DNA of 64,000 nt from Stieleria magnilauensis. GTDB taxonomy: Bacteria; Planctomycetota; Planctomycetia; Pirellulales; Pirellulaceae. The stretch lies in NCBI GenBank assembly GCA_007753675.1, contig CP036432.1:6946233-7010232 (forward strand), read 5' to 3'. Shown here one piece after another: positions 28,950 through 37,124 of the stretch. Within the stretch, counting starts at the first letter, position 1; every line of letters begins with the position of its first letter. A program made the translations under genes and the position numbers. The notes under the pieces were generated by a model. That model did not search any database. It saw nothing but the letters and a program-made list of their open reading frames with translations, and was not told where the DNA came from.

Positions 28950-29798
28950 CTAGTCGTCGAGCTTGTCGTCGAGCTTGTCGTCGAGCTTATCGTCTGGGGG
29001 ACGATGCTCCGAAAGCACAAACTTGGGACGCGGGTGGCTGTTGATGAACGCGGCAAGGTCCAGCGATTCCTGCGTGGTTAATGTCGCGTCATCGAGCGGC
29101 ATCGCGACTTTCAACCAGGACGCCAGCTTCGCGACGCGGCTCAATCCGGCACCGTCGTTGTATGATTCGTCGCCCCACACCGGGGGGCCTTCCTCGTTGC
29201 CTTGCCCATTCTCGCCGTGACAGTCGGCACAGCGGTCGGCGTAGAGCATCGCGCCGCGCTGCACGTTTGCCTTCAGCCCATCCAGATTCAACGGTGGCGT
29301 ATGGTGGGGACCGAGTGGATTGGCGGCATTCATTTTCAGCACGCTGCCCTGCGACAACCATGTAATGTAAGCCGCGATGGCGACGGACACTCGGCTTCCG
29401 TTTGGCGGTCGGATTCCGTTTTGGCTGCGCATGAAGCAATTCAGCACTCGGTCTTCCAGCGTGATGACGCGTTGCTCACGGGGTGACCAGGCGGGATAAG
29501 CGGCGGCTGTGCCGAGAAAACTCGCCGCCTTTTCGTGTCGCCCCGCATCGAGATGGCACGACGTGCAGTTCAACGTATTGCCGACGTAGGGTTTCGAGAG
29601 CGGATGTTCGGACGTTCTTCGAACGATGTCTTCGCCCAGCCGAACGATCTTCCCCAATTCACCCGGCGGATAGCCGTCTTGCACGGCACTCGCCGGCTCC
29701 TCCGATTGCCCGGCCGTTGCGAACAACGCACCGATGAGAACGCTTGACAGAAGGGACCATGCTGGCCAGTTGGACTTGAGAGTGGTCATTTCGATCAT
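28950..29798 (-). CDS. TsdA-like dihaem cytochrome c (thiosulfate dehydrogenase family)
   Basis: About 282 aa from ATG 29798, with ATG 29789 as an alternative. A hydrophobic export signal (WSLLSSVLIGALFATAG) precedes two cytochrome c domains. The first has CTSCH inside GNTLNCTSCHLDAGRHEKAASFLG, followed by TLEDRVLNCFMRSQNGI; this block is the TsdA/SoxA-like pattern. The second has CADCH inside YADRCADCHGENGQG. The usual distal haem ligand could not be assigned. The extreme C-terminus is a tandem DDKL repeat encoded by a 12-bp DNA repeat. It may oxidise thiosulfate or serve as a general electron carrier. Confidence 0.82.
   Translation of the reverse strand: MIEMTTLKSNWPAWSLLSSVLIGALFATAGQSEEPASAVQDGYPPGELGKIVRLGEDIVRRTSEHPLSKPYVGNTLNCTSCHLDAGRHEKAASFLGTAAAYPAWSPREQRVITLEDRVLNCFMRSQNGIRPPNGSRVSVAIAAYITWLSQGSVLKMNAANPLGPHHTPPLNLDGLKANVQRGAMLYADRCADCHGENGQGNEEGPPVWGDESYNDGAGLSRVAKLASWLKVAMPLDDATLTTQESLDLAAFINSHPRPKFVLSEHRPPDDKLDDKLDDKLDD
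28953..28994. repeat. 12-bp tandem repeat encoding a DDKL tail
   Basis: GTCGTCGAGCTT repeated about 3.5 times on the plus strand, directly before the stop of the cytochrome gene. The last unit has one change (CTTATC). On the coding strand it gives DDKLDDKLDDKLDD. Confidence 0.85.
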
Positions 29799-29906
29799 CA
29801 ATTCCTGTGAATTCGCGGCGTCGGTGCGACAACGATTGGATCGCAAATAGTTTAGCAAGCCCACCGGCGTGTCTCGACAATTGTCAGTCCTGTTGGAGGG
29901 AACGGA

Positions 29907-30590
29907 TCACGAAGACGCAGAGAACAAACGGGGATTACGGTCGATAAATCGCCGGATTCCGCGGTCGATGATCGAATCATTTCCACGCTTCATGTACAGA
30001 TAGCCGGCGATGGTGACGACCAATGCACCCACGGCGTCGACGATCAAGTCGATCATGGTGTCCGTCAGGCCAGACGGATCACCGAGCATCGGCTTCTGCA
30101 TGTTCATTCCGAAGAATCGGTCCATCCCAAATTCGAACATTTCCCAAACCGCGCCTGTGGCAAGAGCGAAACAGAACGCAAAGAAAGCCACGAACCCGGG
30201 CCGCATATGCAGTTCAACACGGGGCGTTTCGTTGAGCACGTACACCAGCAACAGACCGAGGACCCCCAACAGCACGCCGGAGGTCGTATGCAACGCGATG
30301 TCCCACCACCAGAATCTGCTGTAATACTGACGTGTTTCGCCGAGAAACAGCGAGGCGAAGATAAACGCGACGGTGATCACTTCGAATTCGGGTGGAATCT
30401 TCACCTTGATCCGGTTGGCGAATTGCGTCGGCACAAAGGTCAAGAGCAGAATTCCGGCTGCAACGGCTGCGTTCATCCAGAGGGATTGAATCAACTCCAA
30501 AACAATGCCAACTGTGATCGTCAATCGCAGAAAGACGACCAAGCATCGATGGAGGATATCGAACCAGTTCTTTTCACCTCGGTTCTTCAT
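29907..30590 (-). CDS. DUF2238-like integral membrane protein
   Basis: A 227-aa protein from ATG 30590 (MKNRGEKNWFDILHRC). At least five hydrophobic helices are seen. Conserved-looking features are VPTQFANRIKVKIPPEFEVITVAFIFASLFLGE, YSRFWWWDIALHTTSGVLLGVLG with the WDxxLH motif, and GAVWEMFEFGMDRFFG; these resemble the DUF2238/YjdF family. Function unknown. It sits next to the cytochrome gene without overlap. Confidence 0.78.
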   Translation of the reverse strand: MKNRGEKNWFDILHRCLVVFLRLTITVGIVLELIQSLWMNAAVAAGILLLTFVPTQFANRIKVKIPPEFEVITVAFIFASLFLGETRQYYSRFWWWDIALHTTSGVLLGVLGLLLVYVLNETPRVELHMRPGFVAFFAFCFALATGAVWEMFEFGMDRFFGMNMQKPMLGDPSGLTDTMIDLIVDAVGALVVTIAGYLYMKRGNDSIIDRGIRRFIDRNPRLFSASS

Positions 30591-30948
30591 GGGCGTGCCG
30601 GACAAACAATCTCTCAAAACGAGTTCGCGCGGATGAAAACGCAACTGGCGTGCCAACTACGACTAGAACGACGCGGGGCAACCGGTAAACATGATAGACG
30701 ATTGACAACGTGATCGACGGGTGTCAAATGCCGTCGGGTGCCTGGCCCCGCACCTACCGGAGGTCAGCCCTGAATGGTGAGCGACTGGAAACAAGCGACG
30801 GAGCCGCCATTAGCGATGAAGATTCGATCTACAGACTGCTGGCACGGCTGAGTTGATGTTGTTCGACCTTGTGTAGTCAACATACTTGGTAACATTCAAG
30901 TTGATTTCTGTGAATTCCCGTAGCGGCAACTGCACCAGTCGCGGAAGG
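30591..30948. other. intergenic stretch, nothing recognised
   Basis: About 360 bases between two minus-strand genes. No ORF with family-like sequence, no repeat shared with other parts of the window and no RNA gene were identified. Confidence 0.4.
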
Positions 30949-31824
30949 TTACCTGAAATCGTCCGCGTCGATTCCGTGTCGTTTCAGCAGTTTGTTCAAA
31001 CCTTGACGCGATAGACCGGCTTGTCGAGCCGCGCTCGCGATGACGCCGTTGTGTTTCTTCAGCACCGCTGAAAGATACGCCCGATCGGCATCATCGAGTG
31101 CTTCATCGCGTGAGATTTCCGACAGCGCCGCTGCATCGGAATTGCCAGCTTCCGGCGATTGCAATTGCCGCGGAAGGTCGGAGACCTCGATCGTGCTGCC
31201 GCGCGCAAGCGTGATGGTGCGTTCGATCACGTTTCGCAATTCCCGAATGTTGCCGGGCCAGCGGTAGGTGCGGAAGCAGTCAATCACGTCGTCGGAAAAG
31301 CCCACCACTTTGGATCCGCTCGGACGCAGACGCCTCAGAAAGTGATCGGCCAACGTCACCACATCGTCACCGCGGTCGCGAAGCGGTGGGAGTTCGATTG
31401 GAATGACGGCAAGCCGATAGTACAGGTCTTGTCGCAACCGGCCCGCGTCGACTTCGGCTTGCAAGTCTCGGTTGGTCGCACAGATGAATCGCGTGTCGAC
31501 TGTGACCGGTTTGCTGTCGCCGACGGGTGTGAAGGTTTGCTCTTGGACCGCCCGCAGCAATTTCGCTTGAGAGGACGCAGGCAATTCTCCCGGTTCACTC
31601 GTCACGTCAATGGTTCCGTTCATCGCTTCCACAATCCCCCGGGTGACCGACAACCCGAGGCCCATTCCCTGGCCGACCGTCTCTGTCTTGGTGCTGAAGA
31701 ATGGGTCAAAGATTCGTTCGATGTCTTCTTTCGCGATGCCGTGCCCATGATCCGTCACCGTCACAATGGTGTGTCTCGCATCCGCCCGAGCGTGGACGTT
31801 GACCTGAGCCCCCGCTTCGGAAGC
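30949..31824 (-). pseudogene. fusion remnant: histidine kinase ATPase end joined to C-terminal half of an NtrC-type regulator
   Basis: This frame continues the histidine kinase at 31825-32763 after a TAA. It opens with the kinase G1, F and G2 boxes ([36 protein letters not shown]). At about 31585 the sequence switches from VTSEPGE to [16 protein letters not shown], which belongs inside the AAA+ domain of a sigma-54 activator. The remainder of that regulator follows ([42 protein letters not shown] and a Fis-type HTH ending [19 protein letters not shown]). Walker A, GAFTGA, Walker B and the receiver domain are absent. The product would be non-functional as an activator. Confidence 0.8.
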
Positions 31825-32763
31825 TTAGATGGCGTTGTGGATCAAGTTCAACAGCACCTGTTTCAATTCGCCTTCACGCAAGACAACCTCGTCGGAACCA
31901 AGGCCCGCGTTTTTCCCCGACGCCCCGACCGCGACCGGTGAACCGAACGAGGCCGAAACCTTGACGTTCGCTTTTCGCGACAGGGGAAGCGCCAGCGTGA
32001 TGGCCACGTCCACTGCCTGCTTGAGCGAGAACGTCGAGGCCCGCTGCTGACTGGGGCGGTAAAGCTGATACATCTGATGAATGATGCCGCTGATCCGTTC
32101 AATTTCGCCGTCGATCAAGTCAAGCTTGTCGTAGTGTTTGACGTCAGCGGGAATGTGTCGTTTCAATAATGCGAACGCGTTGCGAATGCCGGCCAGCGGA
32201 TTGTTGATCTCATGCGCCACGCCTGCGGCCAGTTCGCCGAGCGCCGCGAGCTTCTCCATCTTCAGCCGATGCTGTTCCAACTCCGCCACCCGGGCCGCGC
32301 GTTCTTGCACGAGTTGTTCCAGATGCTCGTTGTGCAAACGCAACTGTTCTCGCATTTGCCGCTTTTCCGAAATGTCGCGCACACTCGCCCGAAAGCCCAA
32401 TGATCGCCCGTCGGAGTCGGTCATCGGTTGCCAAGACACCGCCACCCAAGACGTCGACCCGTTGCGGTGCAGACACTCGAATTCGATGTTGTTTTCGGTG
32501 CTACCGCGACCGGCTTCGGCAAAGTATCGGGCAATCCTCTCGCGGTGCTCGGGCGTCATCAGCGGCAACGGGTAATCCTTCATCGCCAAACACTCCTCCG
32601 GCGAGTAGCCCGTGAATCGCTCAACGGCCCTGTTCACCCACAAGACTTCGCCCTCACACGACAGCCAACTTTCCCAGTCGACGGTGCAGTCGGCGATCGC
32701 GCGAAAAATATCGCCTGCAATGGGTTCGCTGCGTTTGGGAATGTCAGGTAATGGCCGACTCAT
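31825..32763 (-). pseudogene. PAS-domain sensor histidine kinase truncated by an in-frame stop
   Basis: 312 residues are readable before the stop. A PAS/PAC sensor covers ~18-140 (VNRAVERFTGYSPEECL, IEFECLHRNGSTSWVAVSW), then a coiled coil, then the HisKA H-box ELAAGVAHEINNPLAGI with His184. The N-box begins as LKQVLLNLIHNAI and is cut by TAA at 31825-31827, where family members continue with a D/E/Q-A-S sequence. The downstream frame indeed continues ASEAGAQ and then the remaining ATPase boxes. A single nonsense change separates the two halves in the same frame. Lacking the ATP-binding lid, the truncated protein should not autophosphorylate. Confidence 0.8.
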
Positions 32764-33202
32764 TCCCTGATTCTAGCTGCGCCGTCCGCCAAGAAAATGC
32801 CGTCCATCCCCGGTGGCTGGCACCACCGGCAGACACTCTATCGGCCCTCCGGGCCTAAGACACGTCGCCACGCCAAACAAATGCGTTCCAACGATCCCGT
32901 TGCATTCAGCAATCACTTTACGGTCGTCATGAGAGACGCCGGTCCGTCTCACTCGGCCGAGTCGACCGCGCACCAATCGAACCTTGGCATCAAAAGCGAA
33001 TACTACGAAACCGAGGTTTGATGAAATCCAGTGAACGCGTTTCAGTTGCACCAATCGCAGTCGGGAAGTCAGGCGTTGGGCATTCACGGCTCCAGCGGAT
33101 CCTCAGACCGAAAGTGTTCCACCAGAATCTGTCCAACTGGGTCATTTGGAGTCCATTTCTGTCCAGTCCGACGAGGGCGACGAACAAGTTGTCCGCGATC
33201 CG
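32764..33202. other. noncoding interval between the broken kinase and the tRNA terminator
   Basis: About 440 bases. Several short frames are open but none has recognisable sequence. It would include the promoter of the histidine kinase. Confidence 0.4.
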
Positions 33203-33235
33203 AAAACGAAAAAAGCCCGTGAAACACGGGCTTTT
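33203..33235 (-). terminator. rho-independent terminator of tRNA-Leu
   Basis: An 11-bp perfect stem (33211-33221 with 33225-33235; AAAAGCCCGTG / CACGGGCTTTT) with a 3-base loop. On the minus strand it is followed by a T-rich run (TTTTTTCGTTTT). It begins six bases after the tRNA 3' end. Confidence 0.85.
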
Positions 33236-33240
33236 CCGAA

Positions 33241-33325
<85 letters not shown>

Positions 33326-33771
33326 GTCAAACTGGGAGCGGCAGTTTCCGAGAATCTTCGTCCCTCGTCAAGCTCCCCCCGACGTTTCCTCGTGAACTTC
33401 CGTACTTACCGAAACGGCGGGTACCGATCATGCAGGTTTCATCGTCCCCCCGCCGCCCGGAGCGGTCGCCCGAAGGGGTGGGACGCCAAGCCGATTGCGA
33501 TCCTGTTCTCAGTCGTGAAACTCGGACGGTCCCGCGGTCTGCGTTGACACGGAGGCCGGCGGCTTTCTACTGTCCGGCCAGCTGCGCCAACGTCATGCGC
33601 TTCTTGCCCCCCACCGCTTCGATTGACAGGATGTTGCTCGAACCCACGACCGCTCCGTTTGGCCGACCACGATCCGAATCCGATGCCGATGCGATCACGC
33701 GTCGCCCCGCATCGTGTCGTGCTGTATCGTGCGGTGCTGCGCCGGCTTCTGCGGGAGGGGAAATTGAACCT
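33326..33771. other. upstream region of tRNA-Leu and of the lipase-like gene
   Basis: About 445 bases. The lipase frame is open back to 33430, but that stretch encodes an Arg/Pro/Ser-rich sequence ahead of a clear lipoprotein signal, so it is treated as noncoding. Promoters for both divergent genes are expected here. Confidence 0.4.
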
Positions 33772-35799
33772 ATGGTTGCGGTCGCGGCGACGTCGGCGAT
33801 TTCGCAACGCGTTTGCCGACTGCGGATTGGGCAACTGGTCGGGCTGTTTCTGCTGCTGTGTCTTTCCGGCGGATGCTCGACCGCTCGGTATTTGACGGCT
33901 CGGTCGGTTCGCGACAACCCGTTGGCCGCCCAGCTGCGGCTGATGACCCGTCAAGGCCCGCAAATCAGCGAGCGGACGTGGAACACGTTGCGACGCTATG
34001 GACTTCGCGACGGCTACGATCAGGACGCCCACGTCTGTCTGAAAAAAATACAAACCACGTTGCGGGACAACCGTGACCCCGAGCTGATTCATGCACTCGC
34101 CGAATTGTCATACGTCGAAGGCAAGAAGGCGGAAACCAAGGGCGACCAGAGTGACGCCCTGGGCCACTTCGGTGTCGCGCTGACCAACAGCTACGACTAT
34201 CTGTTCGACGAAGACCTGTCGGAAACACGAAACCAATACGACCCGCAGTTTCGCGCGACGTGTGATTTGTACAACGAATCGCTGGAAGACACGCTCCGCC
34301 TGCTGTGCGAAGAACATCACATCAAACCGGGCCAAACCTACCGGGTCAAAACACCCGACCGCGAGTTCGTCATCCAGACTCAACTGCGCGGAAACTGGAA
34401 GCCCGACGAGTTTGATCACTACGAATTTGTCAGCGATTACGAGATCGCAACGCTGCGGAGCAAGCACACGACGTTCGGATTAGGCGTGCCGATGATCGCG
34501 GTGCGGAAGAGCAACGAAAAAAACGATCCGCGTGAGAAATACTACCCCGACGAGCTCAGCTACAGCGTCACTGCGATGATGCGCTGTGCCAAACCGGAGC
34601 ACGGTGAATACGGCGACGCCAACACTTGTGTCCTCGAATTTTTCGATCCGCTGACGGCCAACCAGGTCAAATTGGCCAACCACTGGGTGCCGCTGGAAAC
34701 CGATCTGACCACGCCGCTGGCTTTCTTTCTCGACACGCCGCGATTTCGTGAGCGAAACCACGAAACCGAAGGCCTGCTGAACCCCGCCGATGCCGCCAAA
34801 AACCGCGGCTTGTACATGCTGGAACCGTATGATCCCAACCGGATCCCGGTGCTGATGGTGCACGGCCTGTGGTCCAGCCCCCGGACGTGGATGGACATGT
34901 TCAACGACCTCCGCAGTTTTCCGGAGATCCGCCAACGCTACCAGTTCTGGTTCTATCTGTATCCGTCCGGCCAGCCGTTTTGGTTGAGTGCGATGCAAAT
35001 GCGGTCGGACCTCCACGATCTACGCCACACATTTGACCCGGCACACAACGATGCCCCGATGGATCAGATGGTCTTGGTCGGGCACAGCATGGGCGGACTG
35101 ATCAGTCGCATGCAGACGATCGATAGCGGCGATGATTTCTGGAGAATCGTCAGCGACCAACCGCAAGAGAAACTGCGGGGAGCAGCCGAAGAGCGCAACA
35201 AGCTGGTCAGCACGCTGTTCTTCAAGCCCAATCAATCGGTCAGCCGGGTGATCACCATCGGAACGCCCCACCGCGGCAGCAAGTTCGCCAATGAATTGAC
35301 CCGCTGGTTGGCCCGAAAGTTCATCAAGCTGCCGACGATGAACGTCACCATGGGCGAGAATCTGGTCAAGAATAATCCCAACCTGTTTCGTGATACCGAA
35401 CTGTTGACGATGGCCAACGCGATCGATTCGCTGGCCCCCGACTCGCCGATCTTCCCCGTCATGCAGCGGGCGAAATACTCACCGTCGGTCAAGTACCACA
35501 ACATCATCGGGATCCTGCAAGACCCGACGCTGCTGCAAAAGAAAGCCGGTCGCGGCGATGGCATTGTCGCCTATGAAAGCGCCACGATGGAAGACACCGA
35601 AAGCGAACTGATCGTCGATGCCGAGCACACCAAGATCCACATGACCGGTCAAGCGATCTTTGAAGTCCGCCGCATCCTGTTGGAACATCTTCGAGACATC
35701 GATTCGGCCGACCGTGTTGCGACGATGCCGAAAAACGCTGTCGAATCCGCAGCAGCGGGCGAATCAACTACGGTTCGGAAAGTTGGCTTTGAGCGGTAA
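33772..35799 (+). CDS. lipoprotein alpha/beta hydrolase (lipase-like)
   Basis: 675 aa from ATG 33772, preceded by a purine-rich GGGAGGGG about 11 bases upstream. A lipoprotein signal is present (GQLVGLFLLLCLSGGC with lipobox LSGGC), so it is probably anchored in a membrane facing the periplasm. Residues ~40-330 are an N-terminal domain of unknown type. The hydrolase fold follows with VLMVHGLWSSPRTW, the nucleophile elbow LVGHSMGG, VITIGTPHRGS, and near the end GDGIVAYESA and the terminal His of EHTKIHM. This looks like a Ser-Asp-His esterase/lipase. Natural substrate unknown. Confidence 0.85.
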   Translation: MVAVAATSAISQRVCRLRIGQLVGLFLLLCLSGGCSTARYLTARSVRDNPLAAQLRLMTRQGPQISERTWNTLRRYGLRDGYDQDAHVCLKKIQTTLRDNRDPELIHALAELSYVEGKKAETKGDQSDALGHFGVALTNSYDYLFDEDLSETRNQYDPQFRATCDLYNESLEDTLRLLCEEHHIKPGQTYRVKTPDREFVIQTQLRGNWKPDEFDHYEFVSDYEIATLRSKHTTFGLGVPMIAVRKSNEKNDPREKYYPDELSYSVTAMMRCAKPEHGEYGDANTCVLEFFDPLTANQVKLANHWVPLETDLTTPLAFFLDTPRFRERNHETEGLLNPADAAKNRGLYMLEPYDPNRIPVLMVHGLWSSPRTWMDMFNDLRSFPEIRQRYQFWFYLYPSGQPFWLSAMQMRSDLHDLRHTFDPAHNDAPMDQMVLVGHSMGGLISRMQTIDSGDDFWRIVSDQPQEKLRGAAEERNKLVSTLFFKPNQSVSRVITIGTPHRGSKFANELTRWLARKFIKLPTMNVTMGENLVKNNPNLFRDTELLTMANAIDSLAPDSPIFPVMQRAKYSPSVKYHNIIGILQDPTLLQKKAGRGDGIVAYESATMEDTESELIVDAEHTKIHMTGQAIFEVRRILLEHLRDIDSADRVATMPKNAVESAAAGESTTVRKVGFER

Positions 35800-35802
35800 G
35801 AG

Positions 35803-35846
35803 TTTCAAGTTTCAAGTCTCAAGTTTCAGGTTTCAAGTTTCAAGCT
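35803..35846. repeat. short degenerate CAAGTTT-type tandem repeat
   Basis: Five to six near-copies of a 7-8 base unit (TTTCAAG) just after the lipase stop. A simple-sequence tract; no function is evident. Confidence 0.6.
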
Positions 35847-35939
35847 GGACAGCCGGGGCTGAAGGCGTCGCAGGGAAGGTGCCGCGAGTCCATTCGCGGA
35901 GAAGGGAGGTGTTGACCGGGAACACATATCGCTCCCGGC

Positions 35940-36317
35940 TTAGGACGCCGAAACGAAGCTGGCCAAGGGTGCCGGCTTGGCCTTTCGCGTCGGCGAATCG
36001 CCCCTCAATTCCACCTTGCCGCCGTCGGCGGTGACCGATCCGGTGAAGACCTGCGGTCGGACCGACGGACGCGTTTTGGCCGACTTGATGCGATCCGATG
36101 CGTTTTGGTGGGCGAAGGCGAATTCTCGCTCCGAAAGCTCGAATTCGACTTCTCCGTCGATCGACTGTTCGGCGTCCAATTCACCGCGAAGGATGCGGAC
36201 GTCGCGGGGAGCGCTGATTCCGATTCGAACTCGGTTTCCTTCCACACGGACCACGGTCACCGTAATGTCGTCGCCAATCTTGATCTGCTGATCAACTTTT
36301 CGTGAGAGAACTAACAT
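35940..36317 (-). CDS. csrA: carbon storage regulator CsrA with long C-terminal extension
   Basis: A 125-aa protein. The first ~65 residues are canonical CsrA: MLVLSRKVDQQIKIGDDITVTVV, then VRIGISAPRDVRILRGEL with the RNA-contacting Arg of the RILRGEL region. CsrA binds GGA motifs in mRNA leaders and commonly controls flagellar and carbon genes. The remaining ~60 residues (ASDRIKSAKTRPSVRPQVFTG...) are absent from ordinary 60-75-aa CsrA proteins and have no recognised fold. Flagellar-type genes lie ~2.7 kb downstream on the other strand. Confidence 0.92.
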   Translation of the reverse strand: MLVLSRKVDQQIKIGDDITVTVVRVEGNRVRIGISAPRDVRILRGELDAEQSIDGEVEFELSEREFAFAHQNASDRIKSAKTRPSVRPQVFTGSVTADGGKVELRGDSPTRKAKPAPLASFVSAS

Positions 36318-36653
36318 GGCAGTTTCCTTTGCCGATACCGGCGAGAGAGGGTGAGAAACTCGTCAAGGCTGTCACATCCTTGTACGCGGCAGGGGAGAGA
36401 TGCAGGAATTGTGCCAATCGCCGGAGCAAAATCCGTCCTTTTCTCTTAACCTGTTCCCAGCCAATCGGTTACGTCGAACAGCGGGTTGCGACGCCGGATT
36501 CTGTCGTCCACCAAATTGGAAGACTTTACACCGATTTGAAAGATTGACGCGCAACGGAGAATCACTAAACTCCTCTGTTGTTGAGAATCACTTTCAACAC
36601 CGCGCAGTTTTTTGACGTCCCTCCTTCGCCCGCGTCATCTATCCAGGTTTCTG
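36318..36653. other. intergenic stretch between csrA and a small ORF
   Basis: About 335 bases between divergent genes. No repeat or RNA recognised. It should contain the csrA promoter. Confidence 0.35.
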
Positions 36654-36929
36654 ATGAATTCGATGATTCTGAACGTCTTCCCAAGCGATTCTGGCGACCA
36701 GCGACTGGTGCTTGCACGCGAAAGCGATGGCGACGGTTCCAGCACCCTGGTGCTCCGCCAAGAAAGTCGCTCCCCGCACGTCGGCTGGTTCGTGCAAAGC
36801 CGAATCGCGATCGAGCCGAATCAGGTGGCGGCGTTGAAAATGACGCTGACCAGCAACCTGGTGAAGGAAGCGTTGCCGGCCGACGAGACGCCCGCGGTGT
36901 TGAGCTTCCGCTCCGCCATGGCGGGTTAG
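36654..36929 (+). CDS. small hypothetical protein
   Basis: 91 aa from ATG 36654 (MNSMILNVFPSDSGDQRLV); the frame opens at 36612. No signal or membrane segment. The sequence has a regular alternation compatible with a small beta-rich fold: LVLARESDGDGSSTLVLRQES, then GWFVQSRIAIEPNQVAALKMTL. I do not recognise a family, but the composition looks protein-like and the frame is tight. Confidence 0.55.
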   Translation: MNSMILNVFPSDSGDQRLVLARESDGDGSSTLVLRQESRSPHVGWFVQSRIAIEPNQVAALKMTLTSNLVKEALPADETPAVLSFRSAMAG

Positions 36930-37038
36930 TGCTTCGGCCGGGTTTGAACCTTAGGGTTGCGTTTGTCGACCTGGAAATAGGGGGCAGACTGTACCTTAGC
37001 CGAGCGATGAAATGATCGCTGAGGAAATGATCGCGGAG

Positions 37039-37111
37039 CCCACGGATAGCAGCGCGAACCCACGGATCTTTGGCACACTGTCACTCGTGGGTTCGCGCTG
37101 CCATCTGTGGG
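37039..37111. repeat. dispersed hairpin repeat, copy 2
   Basis: Imperfect 29-bp inverted arms (37039-37067 and 37083-37111) around a 15-base loop CTTTGGCACACTGTC. The arms share GCAGCGCGAACCCACGGAT with the copy at 6971-7043. The loop matches that copy's reverse complement at 13 of 15 bases, so the copies are inverted relative to each other. It sits 13 bases beyond the 3' end of the PDZ gene. Confidence 0.85.
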
Positions 37112-37124
37112 TCTTCCTTGCGAT

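Noticed and set aside
33430-33771. N-terminal 114-residue extension of the lipase-like protein
   Set aside because: It precedes a clear lipoprotein signal peptide and is rich in Arg, Pro and Ser, as expected of translated noncoding GC-rich DNA.
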